Shown here one piece after another: positions 18,498 through 27,743 of a DNA stretch of 64,000 nt (within the stretch, counting starts at the first letter, position 1; every line of letters starts with the position of its first letter). The position numbers and the translations under genes are program-made. This DNA is from PMP191F sp047602185 (GTDB taxonomy: Bacteria; Bacteroidota; Bacteroidia; Chitinophagales; Chitinophagaceae). The notes beneath the pieces were generated by a model that was not told the origin of the DNA, searched no databases, and worked only from the letters and a program-made list of their open reading frames with translations. The DNA is taken from positions 4,650,001 to 4,714,000 of the forward strand of contig JASGHY010000001.1 of NCBI GenBank assembly GCA_047602185.1. The letters run 5' to 3'.

Positions 18498-19607
18498 TTA
18501 CTCTGCTACATTTTTAATCATTGCTATATATGCCGGTGCTAACGATTGCCAGGAGTAGTTGTGATGTGTGTACTCAATCATTCTGTCAACCGAAAAATCA
18601 TTGCGATGATCAAAAGTCTGCAAGGCTTCTATCAAAGCTCCGGGATTATTTGCCTGAAAGTATTGCCCATAAGGACCTAATACCTCCCGCGCTACTCTAT
18701 AGTCATGTACAAAGCAAGGCAACCCACAACTCATAGCTTCAGGAAACACTCTTCCAAAACCTTCGTGCAAAGACGCCAATACAAAATAATCAGCTGCCTG
18801 ATAATAATATTGAAGCTCGTCAGGGGAGACAGTAAGTGCTTTATAATTAGTTTTTAGCTTTTGCTCAGCTATTTGTAACAATACAGGTGTTTCCGTATCA
18901 GCCTGCCCAAGCATTATCAGGAAATATTCTTCCTGTAGAGCTACCATTTCATTCACTATATAATCCATTCGTTTCTGACGCATATTTAATGCCCCTACAG
19001 AAATGATGATTTTTTTATTTTCTGGCAACCCAAGTCTCTTCCGAATAGCCGCTTTGTTGTTATTGTTGGCTTCCGGGGCAAACCGACGGAACCTGAAACC
19101 ATAAGGCAGAAGTGTTTGCATACTGGCAGGAGTTCCTCCTTTTATTCCAACTTCAAAATGTACAGGAAGTAACTGCTGCACATGATCCATACGTGTAAAT
19201 GGCGGACCATTAGGAGCCCCATTCGCAAACAACAGTTTATACTTAAACTTAAAAAAACGGCGCAATTTCCAAAGAAATGTGCCCAGGATAAAATCACTAT
19301 AATAAATTACAGACGGCTTTTTAGCAACAATTACTGGCAATAACGAGATACAGAAAGTCAGTTGTTCAACATAATAACCGTCTTGCCTGATCAGTTTTCC
19401 TAACCATTGAGCTACTTTACTTCTGCGATGCAGGTTTGGGGCCACAATTTCATGCTCTTCTTTTTTACCTGCTCCCTTCAAAAGGTATATGTCAAGAGTA
19501 TCGGCTTCCTTTAATGTGTCAAAACATTCACGCGTAAAAGTCTCATAACCACGATTGATCTTTCCAAGGCCGGTACAAACAATCAGTACAACAGGTCTGC
19601 TCCCCAT
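18498..19607 (-). CDS. Family 4 glycosyltransferase
   Basis: A 369-residue GT-B protein when started at ATG 19607 (MGSRPVVLIVCTGLGKINRG). The frame is open for 33 further codons upstream, but those overlap the 3' end of the preceding gene and look non-coding. ISVGALNMRQKRMDYIVNEM begins the donor domain, and LHEGFGRVFPEAMSCGLPCFV is the E-x7-E motif. Nineteen bases separate it from the upstream gene. Confidence 0.87.
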   Translation of the reverse strand: MGSRPVVLIVCTGLGKINRGYETFTRECFDTLKEADTLDIYLLKGAGKKEEHEIVAPNLHRRSKVAQWLGKLIRQDGYYVEQLTFCISLLPVIVAKKPSVIYYSDFILGTFLWKLRRFFKFKYKLLFANGAPNGPPFTRMDHVQQLLPVHFEVGIKGGTPASMQTLLPYGFRFRRFAPEANNNNKAAIRKRLGLPENKKIIISVGALNMRQKRMDYIVNEMVALQEEYFLIMLGQADTETPVLLQIAEQKLKTNYKALTVSPDELQYYYQAADYFVLASLHEGFGRVFPEAMSCGLPCFVHDYRVAREVLGPYGQYFQANNPGALIEALQTFDHRNDFSVDRMIEYTHHNYSWQSLAPAYIAMIKNVAE

Positions 19608-19626
19608 ACTGGTATATTCTTTTTCT

Positions 19627-20826
19627 TTATGCTTTCTGCAAAAAATCTTGAGTTCTCCTATGAATGATGTCTTTTGAAAAATCACTTTTAAGCACATTCC
19701 ATCCATTTACAACGAGCTGTTGATACTTTTCAATATCACTAATTACGACTTCCAGTTCTTTTGCTATTCCAGCAGGGTCATTTGTTTCAATGCAAACCCC
19801 GCATTCATGCTGCTTAAGAAATTTATGATTAGCTGAATAATCAGGGCCACAACTAACAATAAGTCTTTTAGCCTTACAATAATCTGTAATCTTCGTTTGC
19901 AGTGAAGCTTTTGAATGTGTATAAACGGTAGTCGAAAAGGAAGAGGTCAATAATAATGCGTCTGCCTTGTGAAGCGTTTTGTGAACATCCGAGTACTGTA
20001 TATGGCCTCTATATTCAACACCCAATATTTCTAATTCACTTTTACGCCAGCTCCAAAAATTTTCAGCGGAGTATAACACAAGCTTCACAGCAATACCGCT
20101 ATCCTGCAACAATCTGACAGCTTTAGCTACTGCATAAAAACTATCATAATGCATTTCCCACAACGCACCCGCATATGCAATTTCAAAAGAGCTCCCTTTC
20201 GTATAAATTGTATCTTCTGGTGCATTACTAATATCAACGGGATTGCGAATGTATAAAACAGAGGATGGTTGCAGATCATATCTTTCGCGTAATAACTCAT
20301 CTAGTTCTTTACTGATCATCATCCAGTTTTTATTGTCACGTAGCATTCTTCCTACACTTCGCTGCAGGTTTGCTCCAATCCATTTATCCTTTCTATTATA
20401 CATCCAATCATCCATAAAATAAGGGACAATCGGGATTTTCACTTCCTTTTCTGAAAGTAATTTTTGATGCATAAGTACCCCTATTACTGAATTAGGGCAG
20501 GAAATAATTATATCCGGAGCAAATTGCTCTATAGCCTTCCGGATCTTTTTATGCATCCGTAATTGTGCAACCGATAGATTGATCCAGTTAACAAATGGAG
20601 TTAAGAATTTACCGACCCTGTTACGTGGAACATCCAGATATCTGGATTTATAAGACACATATCTATCCTTATATGGTTCAGAAGGGGGGTATGTCAACAA
20701 TTCTTCAACAGGAGCAATTGCCATAAAATGCGCCGGAGGTACAAAAGAAAATATATTATATAAGGTTTGTCCTATTCCCCCGGCTTGCAGAGCCATTGGA
20801 GCATCTGATAACAATAGAATTCTCAT
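19627..20826 (-). CDS. GT-B glycosyltransferase
   Basis: A 399-residue GT4-like protein: MRILLLSDAPMALQAGGIGQ carries the Gly-rich acceptor loop, and AYAGALWEMHYDSFYAVAKAV starts the donor domain. The usual EGFG..E motif is replaced by TSSFSTTVYTHSKASLQTKITDY. Catalytic residues are therefore less clear than in its neighbours and activity should be treated as probable. It is likely part of the same transcript as the flanking genes (42 bp from the FkbM gene). Confidence 0.8.
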   Translation of the reverse strand: MRILLLSDAPMALQAGGIGQTLYNIFSFVPPAHFMAIAPVEELLTYPPSEPYKDRYVSYKSRYLDVPRNRVGKFLTPFVNWINLSVAQLRMHKKIRKAIEQFAPDIIISCPNSVIGVLMHQKLLSEKEVKIPIVPYFMDDWMYNRKDKWIGANLQRSVGRMLRDNKNWMMISKELDELLRERYDLQPSSVLYIRNPVDISNAPEDTIYTKGSSFEIAYAGALWEMHYDSFYAVAKAVRLLQDSGIAVKLVLYSAENFWSWRKSELEILGVEYRGHIQYSDVHKTLHKADALLLTSSFSTTVYTHSKASLQTKITDYCKAKRLIVSCGPDYSANHKFLKQHECGVCIETNDPAGIAKELEVVISDIEKYQQLVVNGWNVLKSDFSKDIIHRRTQDFLQKA

Positions 20827-20868
20827 TTTTCTTTCTTATAGCATCTGGCAATATCTGCCATACGCTTA

Positions 20869-21669
20869 TCAACGCTTATAGAAAAAGTCGTTATACTGTA
20901 CAGCATAACGCTTTCCATATTTCGGCCGAAATTTTTTCTCTTCAAGAAAATCATAAATATCATCCGGATTATAACCAATATTAATTTCCGACTCCAGATA
21001 ATACGTTACTTCCAACACAATTGGTCCGGTATAATAATCAAGCAGATCACTCATACCTTTCAATACGTTAAATTCAAAGCCCTCAACATCCATTTTTATA
21101 ACCCGTACATTCTTCTCAAAAAACGTGTTACATAAAAGATGCTCTAACGCAACACACTGTATTTTTTCCGTTTTTTTATCCGTGAATGTGTTCACCAGCG
21201 AATTCATACCCACGTTACAATCATTACAGATATTAAGTTCAGCAGTATAATCTCTGTCCGCTAATCCAAATGGGAAAATAGAAACGTTTGTAAGTCCGTT
21301 TAAATTCACATTGGTATAAAGCCTCAACAACTCACGCCTTGAAGGTTCAAACGAAAAAACCTTTACTCCGGGAAGCTTTGCTGCCTTTATTGTAAACAAA
21401 CCAAAATTGGCGCCTATATCCAACAAAATGCCGCCGCTTCCTTTAAGTGCGTCCTGTATTACCACAAAAATATCTTCTTCATACACCTCATTTTCAATCA
21501 ACATCCTATCTATCAAGGATAGAGGGTGAAGCAGAAACTTCTCTTTACCTATAGTAAAGACGGCATTCCCCAGGCACTTATATAACAGTTTACCTACAAA
21601 TGTTTTCCCCTTTTGGATAGGAAAATACTTGTAATACACAAAGTACATCCTGTAGAAAAATGCTTTCAT
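20869..21669 (-). CDS. FkbM-family SAM-dependent methyltransferase
   Basis: A 266-residue class I methyltransferase. The SAM-binding motif LLDIGANFGLFTIKAA is at about 98-113, followed by VFSFEPSRRELLRLYTN. The family-defining VIKMDVEGFEFNVLKGM is near 196-212. FkbM-type enzymes O-methylate sugar hydroxyls, and here probably cap or decorate the polysaccharide. The N-terminal 70 residues are an extra aromatic-rich region often seen in capsule-locus members. Confidence 0.88.
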   Translation of the reverse strand: MKAFFYRMYFVYYKYFPIQKGKTFVGKLLYKCLGNAVFTIGKEKFLLHPLSLIDRMLIENEVYEEDIFVVIQDALKGSGGILLDIGANFGLFTIKAAKLPGVKVFSFEPSRRELLRLYTNVNLNGLTNVSIFPFGLADRDYTAELNICNDCNVGMNSLVNTFTDKKTEKIQCVALEHLLCNTFFEKNVRVIKMDVEGFEFNVLKGMSDLLDYYTGPIVLEVTYYLESEINIGYNPDDIYDFLEEKKFRPKYGKRYAVQYNDFFYKR

Positions 21670-21759
21670 AGTTAAGTATTTTGCATTTCGCTACTACCAT
21701 TGCCATTATAGGGTTAGGGGGAGGTAAGGGGTTCTTAAAGTAACCAAAGACCGAAAATA

Positions 21760-22809
21760 TTACATTCTCAGCTTCCAGGCTTCTACTATCTGCCGGATAG
21801 TTTCTTCAAGACTAATTGTAATATCCCAGCCTGGGTAATGAGTTCTCATTTTACGCAAATCGCTATAGTAACAAATATGATCACCTTCCCGGTTTTTGTC
21901 AATGTATTCGTATACCTGCTGCCTGCCACTGAATTTTTCAGTAATGGCAAATGCTTCCAGTATAGAACAGGTATTATCTTTTCCACCTCCCAAATTATAC
22001 ACTTCACCTACCCGCGGCGCATTAACAAAAGCTTCCATAAAACGGGCAATATCAAGAGAATGTATATTATCCCTAACCTGCTTGCCCTTATATCCGTAAA
22101 TAAAATACTTTTTCCCTTCCAGGTTACATTTTACAAGATAGCTTAGAAAGCCATGCAATTCCACTCCGCTGTGATTAGGGCCGGTTAAGCAACCACCACG
22201 CAGACAACAGGTAGGCATATTGAAATACCGTCCGTATTCTTGTACCATTACGTCTGCAGCAACTTTAGAAGCACCGAAGATGGAATGCTTTGATTGATCG
22301 ATTGTAAATGTCTCAGCTATACCGTGTTCATAAAAATCATCTGCATAGTCCCAGCGGGTATCCAGCTCTTTTAATGCTATCCTGTTAGGCGCATCGCCAT
22401 ACACCTTATTTGTGCTCATGTGTATAAATGGCGATTCAGGACAAGCTTGTCTCGCAGCTTCAAGCATATTTAATGTACCAACTGCATTTGTATCAAAATC
22501 GTCGAAAGGTATTGAAGCCGCACGGTCATGGCTAGGTTGGGCAGCCGTATGCACTATTACGTCGGGTTTAATACTTTTTAATAAATCAATCACACCTTGT
22601 CTGTCGCGGATGTCCAGTTCATGGTGTACAAAACTTTTTAACTGTTGCTGTAACCTTTGCTGATTCCATCTTGTATCACCCTGCGGGCCAAAAAAAACAG
22701 CTCTTTGATTATTATCTACTCCATGTATTTCGTATCCCTTTGCGGCAAAGTACATACATACCTCAGATCCCACTAAACCTGATGATCCTGTTACCAAAAG
22801 CTTTTTCAT
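21760..22809 (-). CDS. NAD-dependent sugar epimerase/dehydratase (SDR)
   Basis: A 349-residue extended short-chain dehydrogenase related to CDP-tyvelose/paratose epimerases. GSSGLVG (8-14) binds NAD, and HMSTNKVYGD near 130-139 holds the Ser/Thr of the active site. In place of the usual YxxxK it has Phe178-Gly-Ala-Ser-Lys182. I have the impression that Phe recurs in this subfamily, so it may not mean loss of activity. RGGCLTGPNHSGVELHGFL is the conserved substrate-binding stretch. The nucleotide sugar is not determinable. Confidence 0.8.
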   Translation of the reverse strand: MKKLLVTGSSGLVGSEVCMYFAAKGYEIHGVDNNQRAVFFGPQGDTRWNQQRLQQQLKSFVHHELDIRDRQGVIDLLKSIKPDVIVHTAAQPSHDRAASIPFDDFDTNAVGTLNMLEAARQACPESPFIHMSTNKVYGDAPNRIALKELDTRWDYADDFYEHGIAETFTIDQSKHSIFGASKVAADVMVQEYGRYFNMPTCCLRGGCLTGPNHSGVELHGFLSYLVKCNLEGKKYFIYGYKGKQVRDNIHSLDIARFMEAFVNAPRVGEVYNLGGGKDNTCSILEAFAITEKFSGRQQVYEYIDKNREGDHICYYSDLRKMRTHYPGWDITISLEETIRQIVEAWKLRM

Positions 22810-22828
22810 ATTTATACTGATTCCTTCG

Positions 22829-24010
22829 TTATGAATTAAGAGAGTATGCCGGATACTTTTTATCGAAATACTTTTTTATTACTGGCTGTAATTTCTTTTC
22901 GAGTACCCAGGAAAGGGTAAACGTAATTACAAGTAACAGTATCAGACGTATTACGAAGCCGATATAATTACCGGGCAGGAACACAAAGCCTCCTATCAAA
23001 TATAGTATAGGGCAATGTATTGCATATATGGCATAGGAAATACTACCAACAGATTCCAATGGTCTCAGTGTTATTTTAGGTTTAATAAACCAACAAAGCG
23101 CTGCAATACACAAAAAAAGAGCAGGCAGAATATAAATCTCCGAACTGGTCAAAGCTCCTCTGAAAGCAGCATAAAATAATTGGCCAAAGCTGGATATAGC
23201 TACAACTCCAAGTAACAGGTAAAACAATCTTGTTCGTTTTGCACCATAAAAAGTAAGCACTATAAGCAGGCAATAAGGGAATATTGCAAGATCAGTATCA
23301 GCCGTTGACGGGCTAACATTTAGTTTAGCGACAATAACATTAAACAGATTGAGATAATCAACACTCAAACTTAAGAGTAATACAGCCAACAACTGATGCC
23401 CTGCAGGCTCTATCTTGTCTTTAATGTTTCTACTTATATCATATCCCGCCAACCAGAATAAAAACCCGGATATATATTGCTCAGTTTGTGGAGGCAGATG
23501 AATTTTGTAAAAAGACAAGGCTAGCAATACTGATAAAAAAGCTGCGAGATAGCGTACATTCAACTTGTATTTAATAATAGGAATTGCCAACAAATAATAA
23601 AACATTTCATAGTTCAGAGACCAAAGCGCAACATTCTCCGTAAAATTCTTAACAAAAGCGTTTTGCATAAAAAACAAGTGACCAATCACAACCTTTGGCT
23701 CTTGTTTGAAAAACAATACAGTGATTGCAATTGCAATCAGGTAAATAGGGTATATTCTTACAAGCCTCTTTTTCAGATATTCTCCAACTAAAAACTTCTT
23801 TTCATTACTATAACTCATCCCAATCACGCAACCCGATAACATAAAAAAGACCATTACTGCAAGGTGAGTAGGTGGCAGATAATTATAAGCATCGCGTTTA
23901 AAATCGTATCCAGGATTCAGCACATCACTAAATTGCATAGAGTGCCCTATCACTACTATAAGTGCTGCGAAGCCACGCAAAGCCTCCAGGTGATAATTAT
24001 ATTTTTTGAT
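22829..24010 (-). CDS. Acyltransferase 3 (OafA-type) with missing ATG
   Basis: A membrane O-acyltransferase with about ten hydrophobic segments. The family start motif LRGFAALIVVIGHS includes the essential His, and MVFFMLSGCVIG follows near residue 50. The homologous frame extends upstream as KKYNYHLEALRGFAAL back to codon 24010-24008, which reads ATC where an ATG would make a perfect start; a TAG stop lies two codons further up. The first standard alternative is TTG at 23980, inside the conserved motif. Either a rare start is used or the start was mutated. Likely function is O-acetylation of the polysaccharide. Confidence 0.75.
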   Translation of the reverse strand: MKKYNYHLEALRGFAALIVVIGHSMQFSDVLNPGYDFKRDAYNYLPPTHLAVMVFFMLSGCVIGMSYSNEKKFLVGEYLKKRLVRIYPIYLIAIAITVLFFKQEPKVVIGHLFFMQNAFVKNFTENVALWSLNYEMFYYLLAIPIIKYKLNVRYLAAFLSVLLALSFYKIHLPPQTEQYISGFLFWLAGYDISRNIKDKIEPAGHQLLAVLLLSLSVDYLNLFNVIVAKLNVSPSTADTDLAIFPYCLLIVLTFYGAKRTRLFYLLLGVVAISSFGQLFYAAFRGALTSSEIYILPALFLCIAALCWFIKPKITLRPLESVGSISYAIYAIHCPILYLIGGFVFLPGNYIGFVIRLILLLVITFTLSWVLEKKLQPVIKKYFDKKYPAYSLNS

Positions 24011-24132
24011 ATTCTACGATTTAGGTTTTATAACTCTGATATTGAATTAATAACGCAGGGGTTAAATAAATAGGTGGTTTATAAATATACAGTTTATGAT
24101 AAATACCAAAAGTCTCCGATAAACATTGCCTG

Positions 24133-24893
24133 TTATTCTATTTCCTTATTTATAAAAGAATTCCAGAATGATTTATACTTTGGCCATGCATGACAACCCA
24201 TTGGCAATTCTTTTGCATTGATATGCCACGCCTGTTCAGGATTTTCATCAAAGGCAAATTTTAAGGCTTCCTTTACAGGCGGAATTCTGAAAAAGGGATT
24301 ATACGAGGTTACATAAAATGAAAAAAAGTAGTCCTCATTCTGTTGAAATGATTTTGCCTTACCGGCAAAAAAACCAGGTTGTTAATAAATGAGGTTGTTT
24401 TCCGCAACGAAAACCCACCATTGCCAACCAGATTATACCCTTTATAGCCCAATTTTGTAAACACTTTTCTGGGGAGTGTTAAAAACCGGGCATAATGCTC
24501 GCTCCAGGACCAATTGATCCAGGGAGCGCCGACATAATCATATCCTTTACTACACCAGTTTTCCAGGTCGTCCCGAAAAATGAATGCATCCAGCTGGTAT
24601 ATAAGCATATACTGATACGCTGAAAATTTCTTATAGAAATCCTTGCTAAGCATCAGTTGATTATATCCTGCAATTGAACTAAAGTACTGTGCAGGAAAGC
24701 GCATAAAAGAAACAGTTGTTTCTTCGCCTTTATTCGCCTGTATTATTTTTTCATATTCCTCAATTGCCAGCCCTTCTGCACAAACAAGATAAATATCGTG
24801 CCTGAATAAAACCTTTAAACACTGTTTAAGAGAAAATGCTTCGTCACTGTCCGGACTGATCTTATAAACAGGCACTACTATAGCCAGCTTCAT
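24133..24893 (-). pseudogene. DUF5672 family protein, frameshifted at T7 tract
   Basis: Reads MKLAIVVPVYKISPDSDEAF to GNGGFSLRKTTSFINNLV, then leaves frame in a run of seven T (plus-strand A7, 24367-24373) and stops at 24309. In the -1 frame the homology resumes at once with FAGKAKSFQQNEDYFFSFYV and ends CHAWPKYKSFWNSFINKEIE at a TAA at 24133. That is the conserved end of DUF5672 proteins, which accompany glycosyltransferases in Bacteroidota polysaccharide loci. Full length would be about 253 residues. One base is missing, or slippage at T-TTT-TTG restores the frame. A sequencing error is possible. Confidence 0.85.
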
Positions 24894-24895
24894 GA

Positions 24896-25711
24896 CTACT
24901 TCTTTAGAAAGGATAATTTGCGTACAAAAAAATTACCCAGCTTATACGAAGCAGAATGTAATACCTTGTCTATTTCACGTTGACTGGTTTCCTGTATCCT
25001 GGTTGTCAGGTTAAAAAAGCTGGAAGCAGAATAGTCAACTACATTATCAGATGCAATCGCTACAATAAACAAAGGTTCTTTTGCCGGCTCATAAGAATTA
25101 ACAGCATTATAATCGCCTGTAAACATCTCCACTTTACCGCTTTCAGCATCAAGGGGAGCAATAAAGGAACCTGCATAAAACCGTTGAGAAAAAAAACGGG
25201 AGTTTTTGAAATACCGGTTTATAAGTTGTTTAAACTCGTCCTGGTAAAGCTCTTTTACATGGAAAGGATTATTATACTTAGGCAGGTCGGTGTATTGGTA
25301 TTTATCAGGCGTAGACATTATTAAAATACCATTGGGAGCCAATACACGCTTTATTTCCTTCATAATGATCTCGTGCTCAGTATCGTGCTCTATCGACTCC
25401 AGGCTTACCACTACATCAATACAGCCATCCGGCAGGGGTATCTTTTGCAGGGAGCCCTGCAGGTAAGACAAATTAGCTTTCCCCCCGTATTTGGTTTTGG
25501 CATAATTCACCGCTTCTTCAGATATATCAACTCCAACTACACTTGCAGCAAAAGCCGCCATAATATTACTGCCATACCCCTCACCTGATGCTATGTCAAG
25601 CACTCTTTTGCCTTTTACGATCTCACATGCTATTGCATATCTGTGTAAATGCTCAGCTGTTACAGAGTTATACTCCTGAACATCTTGTCGTTCGCCTTTC
25701 CAGTTATTCAT
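24896..25711 (-). CDS. Class I SAM-dependent methyltransferase, copy 1
   Basis: A 271-residue methyltransferase with VLDIASGEGYGSNIMAAF (motif I) at about 39-56, VVGVDISEEAV (motif II) and VVSLESIEH (motif IV). It is paralogous to the gene at 27744-28589: both share EHLHRYA, KG.KVLDIASGEGYGSN, NPYHVKEL-like and YAGSFI-like segments. Its ATG overlaps the stop of the upstream glycosyltransferase by four bases. It probably methylates a sugar or chain end; the two copies may act on different residues. Confidence 0.85.
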   Translation of the reverse strand: MNNWKGERQDVQEYNSVTAEHLHRYAIACEIVKGKRVLDIASGEGYGSNIMAAFAASVVGVDISEEAVNYAKTKYGGKANLSYLQGSLQKIPLPDGCIDVVVSLESIEHDTEHEIIMKEIKRVLAPNGILIMSTPDKYQYTDLPKYNNPFHVKELYQDEFKQLINRYFKNSRFFSQRFYAGSFIAPLDAESGKVEMFTGDYNAVNSYEPAKEPLFIVAIASDNVVDYSASSFFNLTTRIQETSQREIDKVLHSASYKLGNFFVRKLSFLKK

Positions 25712-26616
25712 ATTTTTGATAACTTATTAAGTGCTCTTTTAAATAAAGAAATAGGTTTGGGGACGTAAATATTATCTCTAACGTAGTGATCTGCTTTTTT
25801 ATTGATGCTTATATCTGAAGGATGTACCAATTCGCTGATATCAATATCCTGCACAGGAATGTTGGCCAGGGAGGATTCAGGAGAAGAGGTATGGGTTGCA
25901 TCATTTCTGAACCCGATATTAGAAATCATATTAACAGCAGGAGCAATCGCCAATCCTCCATTACTCCAGCAACAATAGGTCCATTGATGATCCCATGTAT
26001 CAAATTCATTGTTATAAACCTCGTCAAATGTTTTTTTCCAGTATTCTTCTGAACGCGGATGTTTCAGGCGGCTCTGGAGCAGGGGGGTATTTCTTTTGCT
26101 TTCCCAGCCTTTCATACCCGGATCATACAGGCTCCATGCGCGACGCCAGGTTGCCCATCCCCATATATGGGTATAGTTTGTAAAATAGTATGATTCCTTT
26201 AAGGGAAGTTTTAAAAAACAATCGCCACTGATATGCATTACCCGTTTGTCGCTTCGGTATTTATTCAGCATAGCATGACAAAACTCAAAAAAGCTCTTAT
26301 TCGGTAAAGTATCATCTTCCAGAATAATGCCTTCTTCCACCTGGTCAAAAAACCATGTGATGGCAGAACTTACAGCCACCCGGCATCCAAGATTTTTCTC
26401 TCTGAAAAGAGTAGTTACCTCGCAAGGCCAATCAACTCCCTGCAGAATACCATTCCTGGCCGCTGCACATAAATCGCCTTCCCCATTTCTTCCTTCACGA
26501 GGGCCATCCGCAGCAATAAAAAGCCTGGTTGGTTTTATTTCTTTTACCCGTTCAAATATTCTTTGCGACAGATCCGGCCTGTTGAAGATCAATAGTAATA
26601 TCGGTGTGTCAAACAT
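25708..26616 (-). CDS. GT-A-fold glycosyltransferase (HlpA-like)
   Basis: A 302-residue nucleotide-diphospho-sugar transferase-fold protein: PILLLIFNRPDLSQRIFERV at the start, FIAADGPR for nucleotide binding and IILEDDTLPNKSFFEF (EDD metal site) near 115. WGWATWRRAWSLYD at about 155 is diagnostic of the group once called hemolytic protein HlpA-like. It is usually found in LPS or capsule loci. It overlaps its neighbours by 1 and 4 bases. Donor unknown. Confidence 0.84.
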   Translation of the reverse strand: MFDTPILLLIFNRPDLSQRIFERVKEIKPTRLFIAADGPREGRNGEGDLCAAARNGILQGVDWPCEVTTLFREKNLGCRVAVSSAITWFFDQVEEGIILEDDTLPNKSFFEFCHAMLNKYRSDKRVMHISGDCFLKLPLKESYYFTNYTHIWGWATWRRAWSLYDPGMKGWESKRNTPLLQSRLKHPRSEEYWKKTFDEVYNNEFDTWDHQWTYCCWSNGGLAIAPAVNMISNIGFRNDATHTSSPESSLANIPVQDIDISELVHPSDISINKKADHYVRDNIYVPKPISLFKRALNKLSKI

Positions 26617-27701
26617 CAGATCAATGCTTTTCTAATTTCCTCAAGGTATCCTCTTCCATGCAACTTCTCAGGCTCCAGAAAATTCCCTTCAGCCCATTCG
26701 TTCCAGGCTTTCAGAAAAATGATCCTTTCCTCGAGCTGCCTGTCTTTTACTGCTTCTACACAATGATGAATTATTCTGCCAAATAATTCAGGAGAAGAGT
26801 CCTGCAATACAATGGCACGGTTTCCACTCCGGGGTGAATGATCCCAGTTTGGCAACGCTACAGGATATTCATGCAGCTGATATTGCTTCTTCAGGTTTGC
26901 CTCTACAAAATCTGCATATGCGTACACGCGGGGAATTCCCAGCTTTTTTGCCTTAAAATCAATGTAGCTTTTCCCTGTTAGTCTATATGACAATTTATCA
27001 ACAAGCCTGATCTTTAGCTGCGATAAAAAACTATGTGGAGTATGAGGTGTAGCAGCATGCAGTCCCAGCTTTTCTAATTCGCCCACGTTTACGCCTATTC
27101 CAGTAAAATGAAATCCATCTAATCCCTCCTGTTTTGCCAGTTGCTGCCATATATCTGTAAACAGTTTACAATCCGGAATATCTTTAGGCGCAAAAATGGA
27201 AAAGAGCAATCTGCCGTTTACTTTTATATAGCGTTCATCCTTAAATGCAGGCAATAATTCGTAAAAGTGCTTCTTATAATCTTCTATCCCCGGATAGGTT
27301 TGTTCTACAATCACAGTTTTGGTATCTCCTACCCAGATAGCACTCCACGAATGGTTAGCCCAGCATAAGCAAAAAGGGAAATCCGGTTCGCCTGATCTTA
27401 CCACTTCATTAAAAGGCATTTCCAGCATCCGCTTTCCTCCAAACCAGTAATGCCAGTAACAAAACCCTTCTATACCGTATTCTTTTGCTAATTGTGCCTG
27501 TGCTTTTCTCACTTCAGGTAAACGCAAATCATAATAGCCCAGCTCCGTTGGCAAAAACGGTTGATAGTGCCCTTTGAATAAAGATTTCCCTTTTCCAACG
27601 TTCGTCCATTCTGTAAACCCTTTCCCCCATTGATGATCATTTTCCGGTACAGGGTGAAACTGTGGAAGATAATAAGCGATAAAACGTGCCTGAGATGCCA
27701 T
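26616..27701 (-). CDS. WbsX-type, glycosyl hydrolase 99-like protein
   Basis: A 361-residue protein with the WbsX signature. FIAYYLPQFHPVPEND and GKGFTEWTNV lie near the N-terminus, GFCYWHYWFGGKRMLE at about 77-92, FCLCWANHSWSAIW at about 110, and IIFLKAWNEWAEGNFLEP near the C-terminus. The fold is that of GH99-type TIM barrels. WbsX proteins occur inside O-antigen loci and are usually annotated as LPS biosynthesis proteins, either transferases or processing glycosidases. It is cytoplasmic by sequence (no signal peptide). Its precise reaction is unknown. Confidence 0.85.
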   Translation of the reverse strand: MASQARFIAYYLPQFHPVPENDHQWGKGFTEWTNVGKGKSLFKGHYQPFLPTELGYYDLRLPEVRKAQAQLAKEYGIEGFCYWHYWFGGKRMLEMPFNEVVRSGEPDFPFCLCWANHSWSAIWVGDTKTVIVEQTYPGIEDYKKHFYELLPAFKDERYIKVNGRLLFSIFAPKDIPDCKLFTDIWQQLAKQEGLDGFHFTGIGVNVGELEKLGLHAATPHTPHSFLSQLKIRLVDKLSYRLTGKSYIDFKAKKLGIPRVYAYADFVEANLKKQYQLHEYPVALPNWDHSPRSGNRAIVLQDSSPELFGRIIHHCVEAVKDRQLEERIIFLKAWNEWAEGNFLEPEKLHGRGYLEEIRKALI

Positions 27702-27743
27702 TACTTACTGCAGAATTAATGCTGTTACTTACAAACTCTTGTT

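Noticed and set aside
21760..22809. Loss of function of the sugar epimerase because Phe178 replaces Tyr
   Set aside because: I believe Phe recurs at this place in the subfamily and the rest of the active site and substrate motif is intact, so inactivity cannot be concluded.
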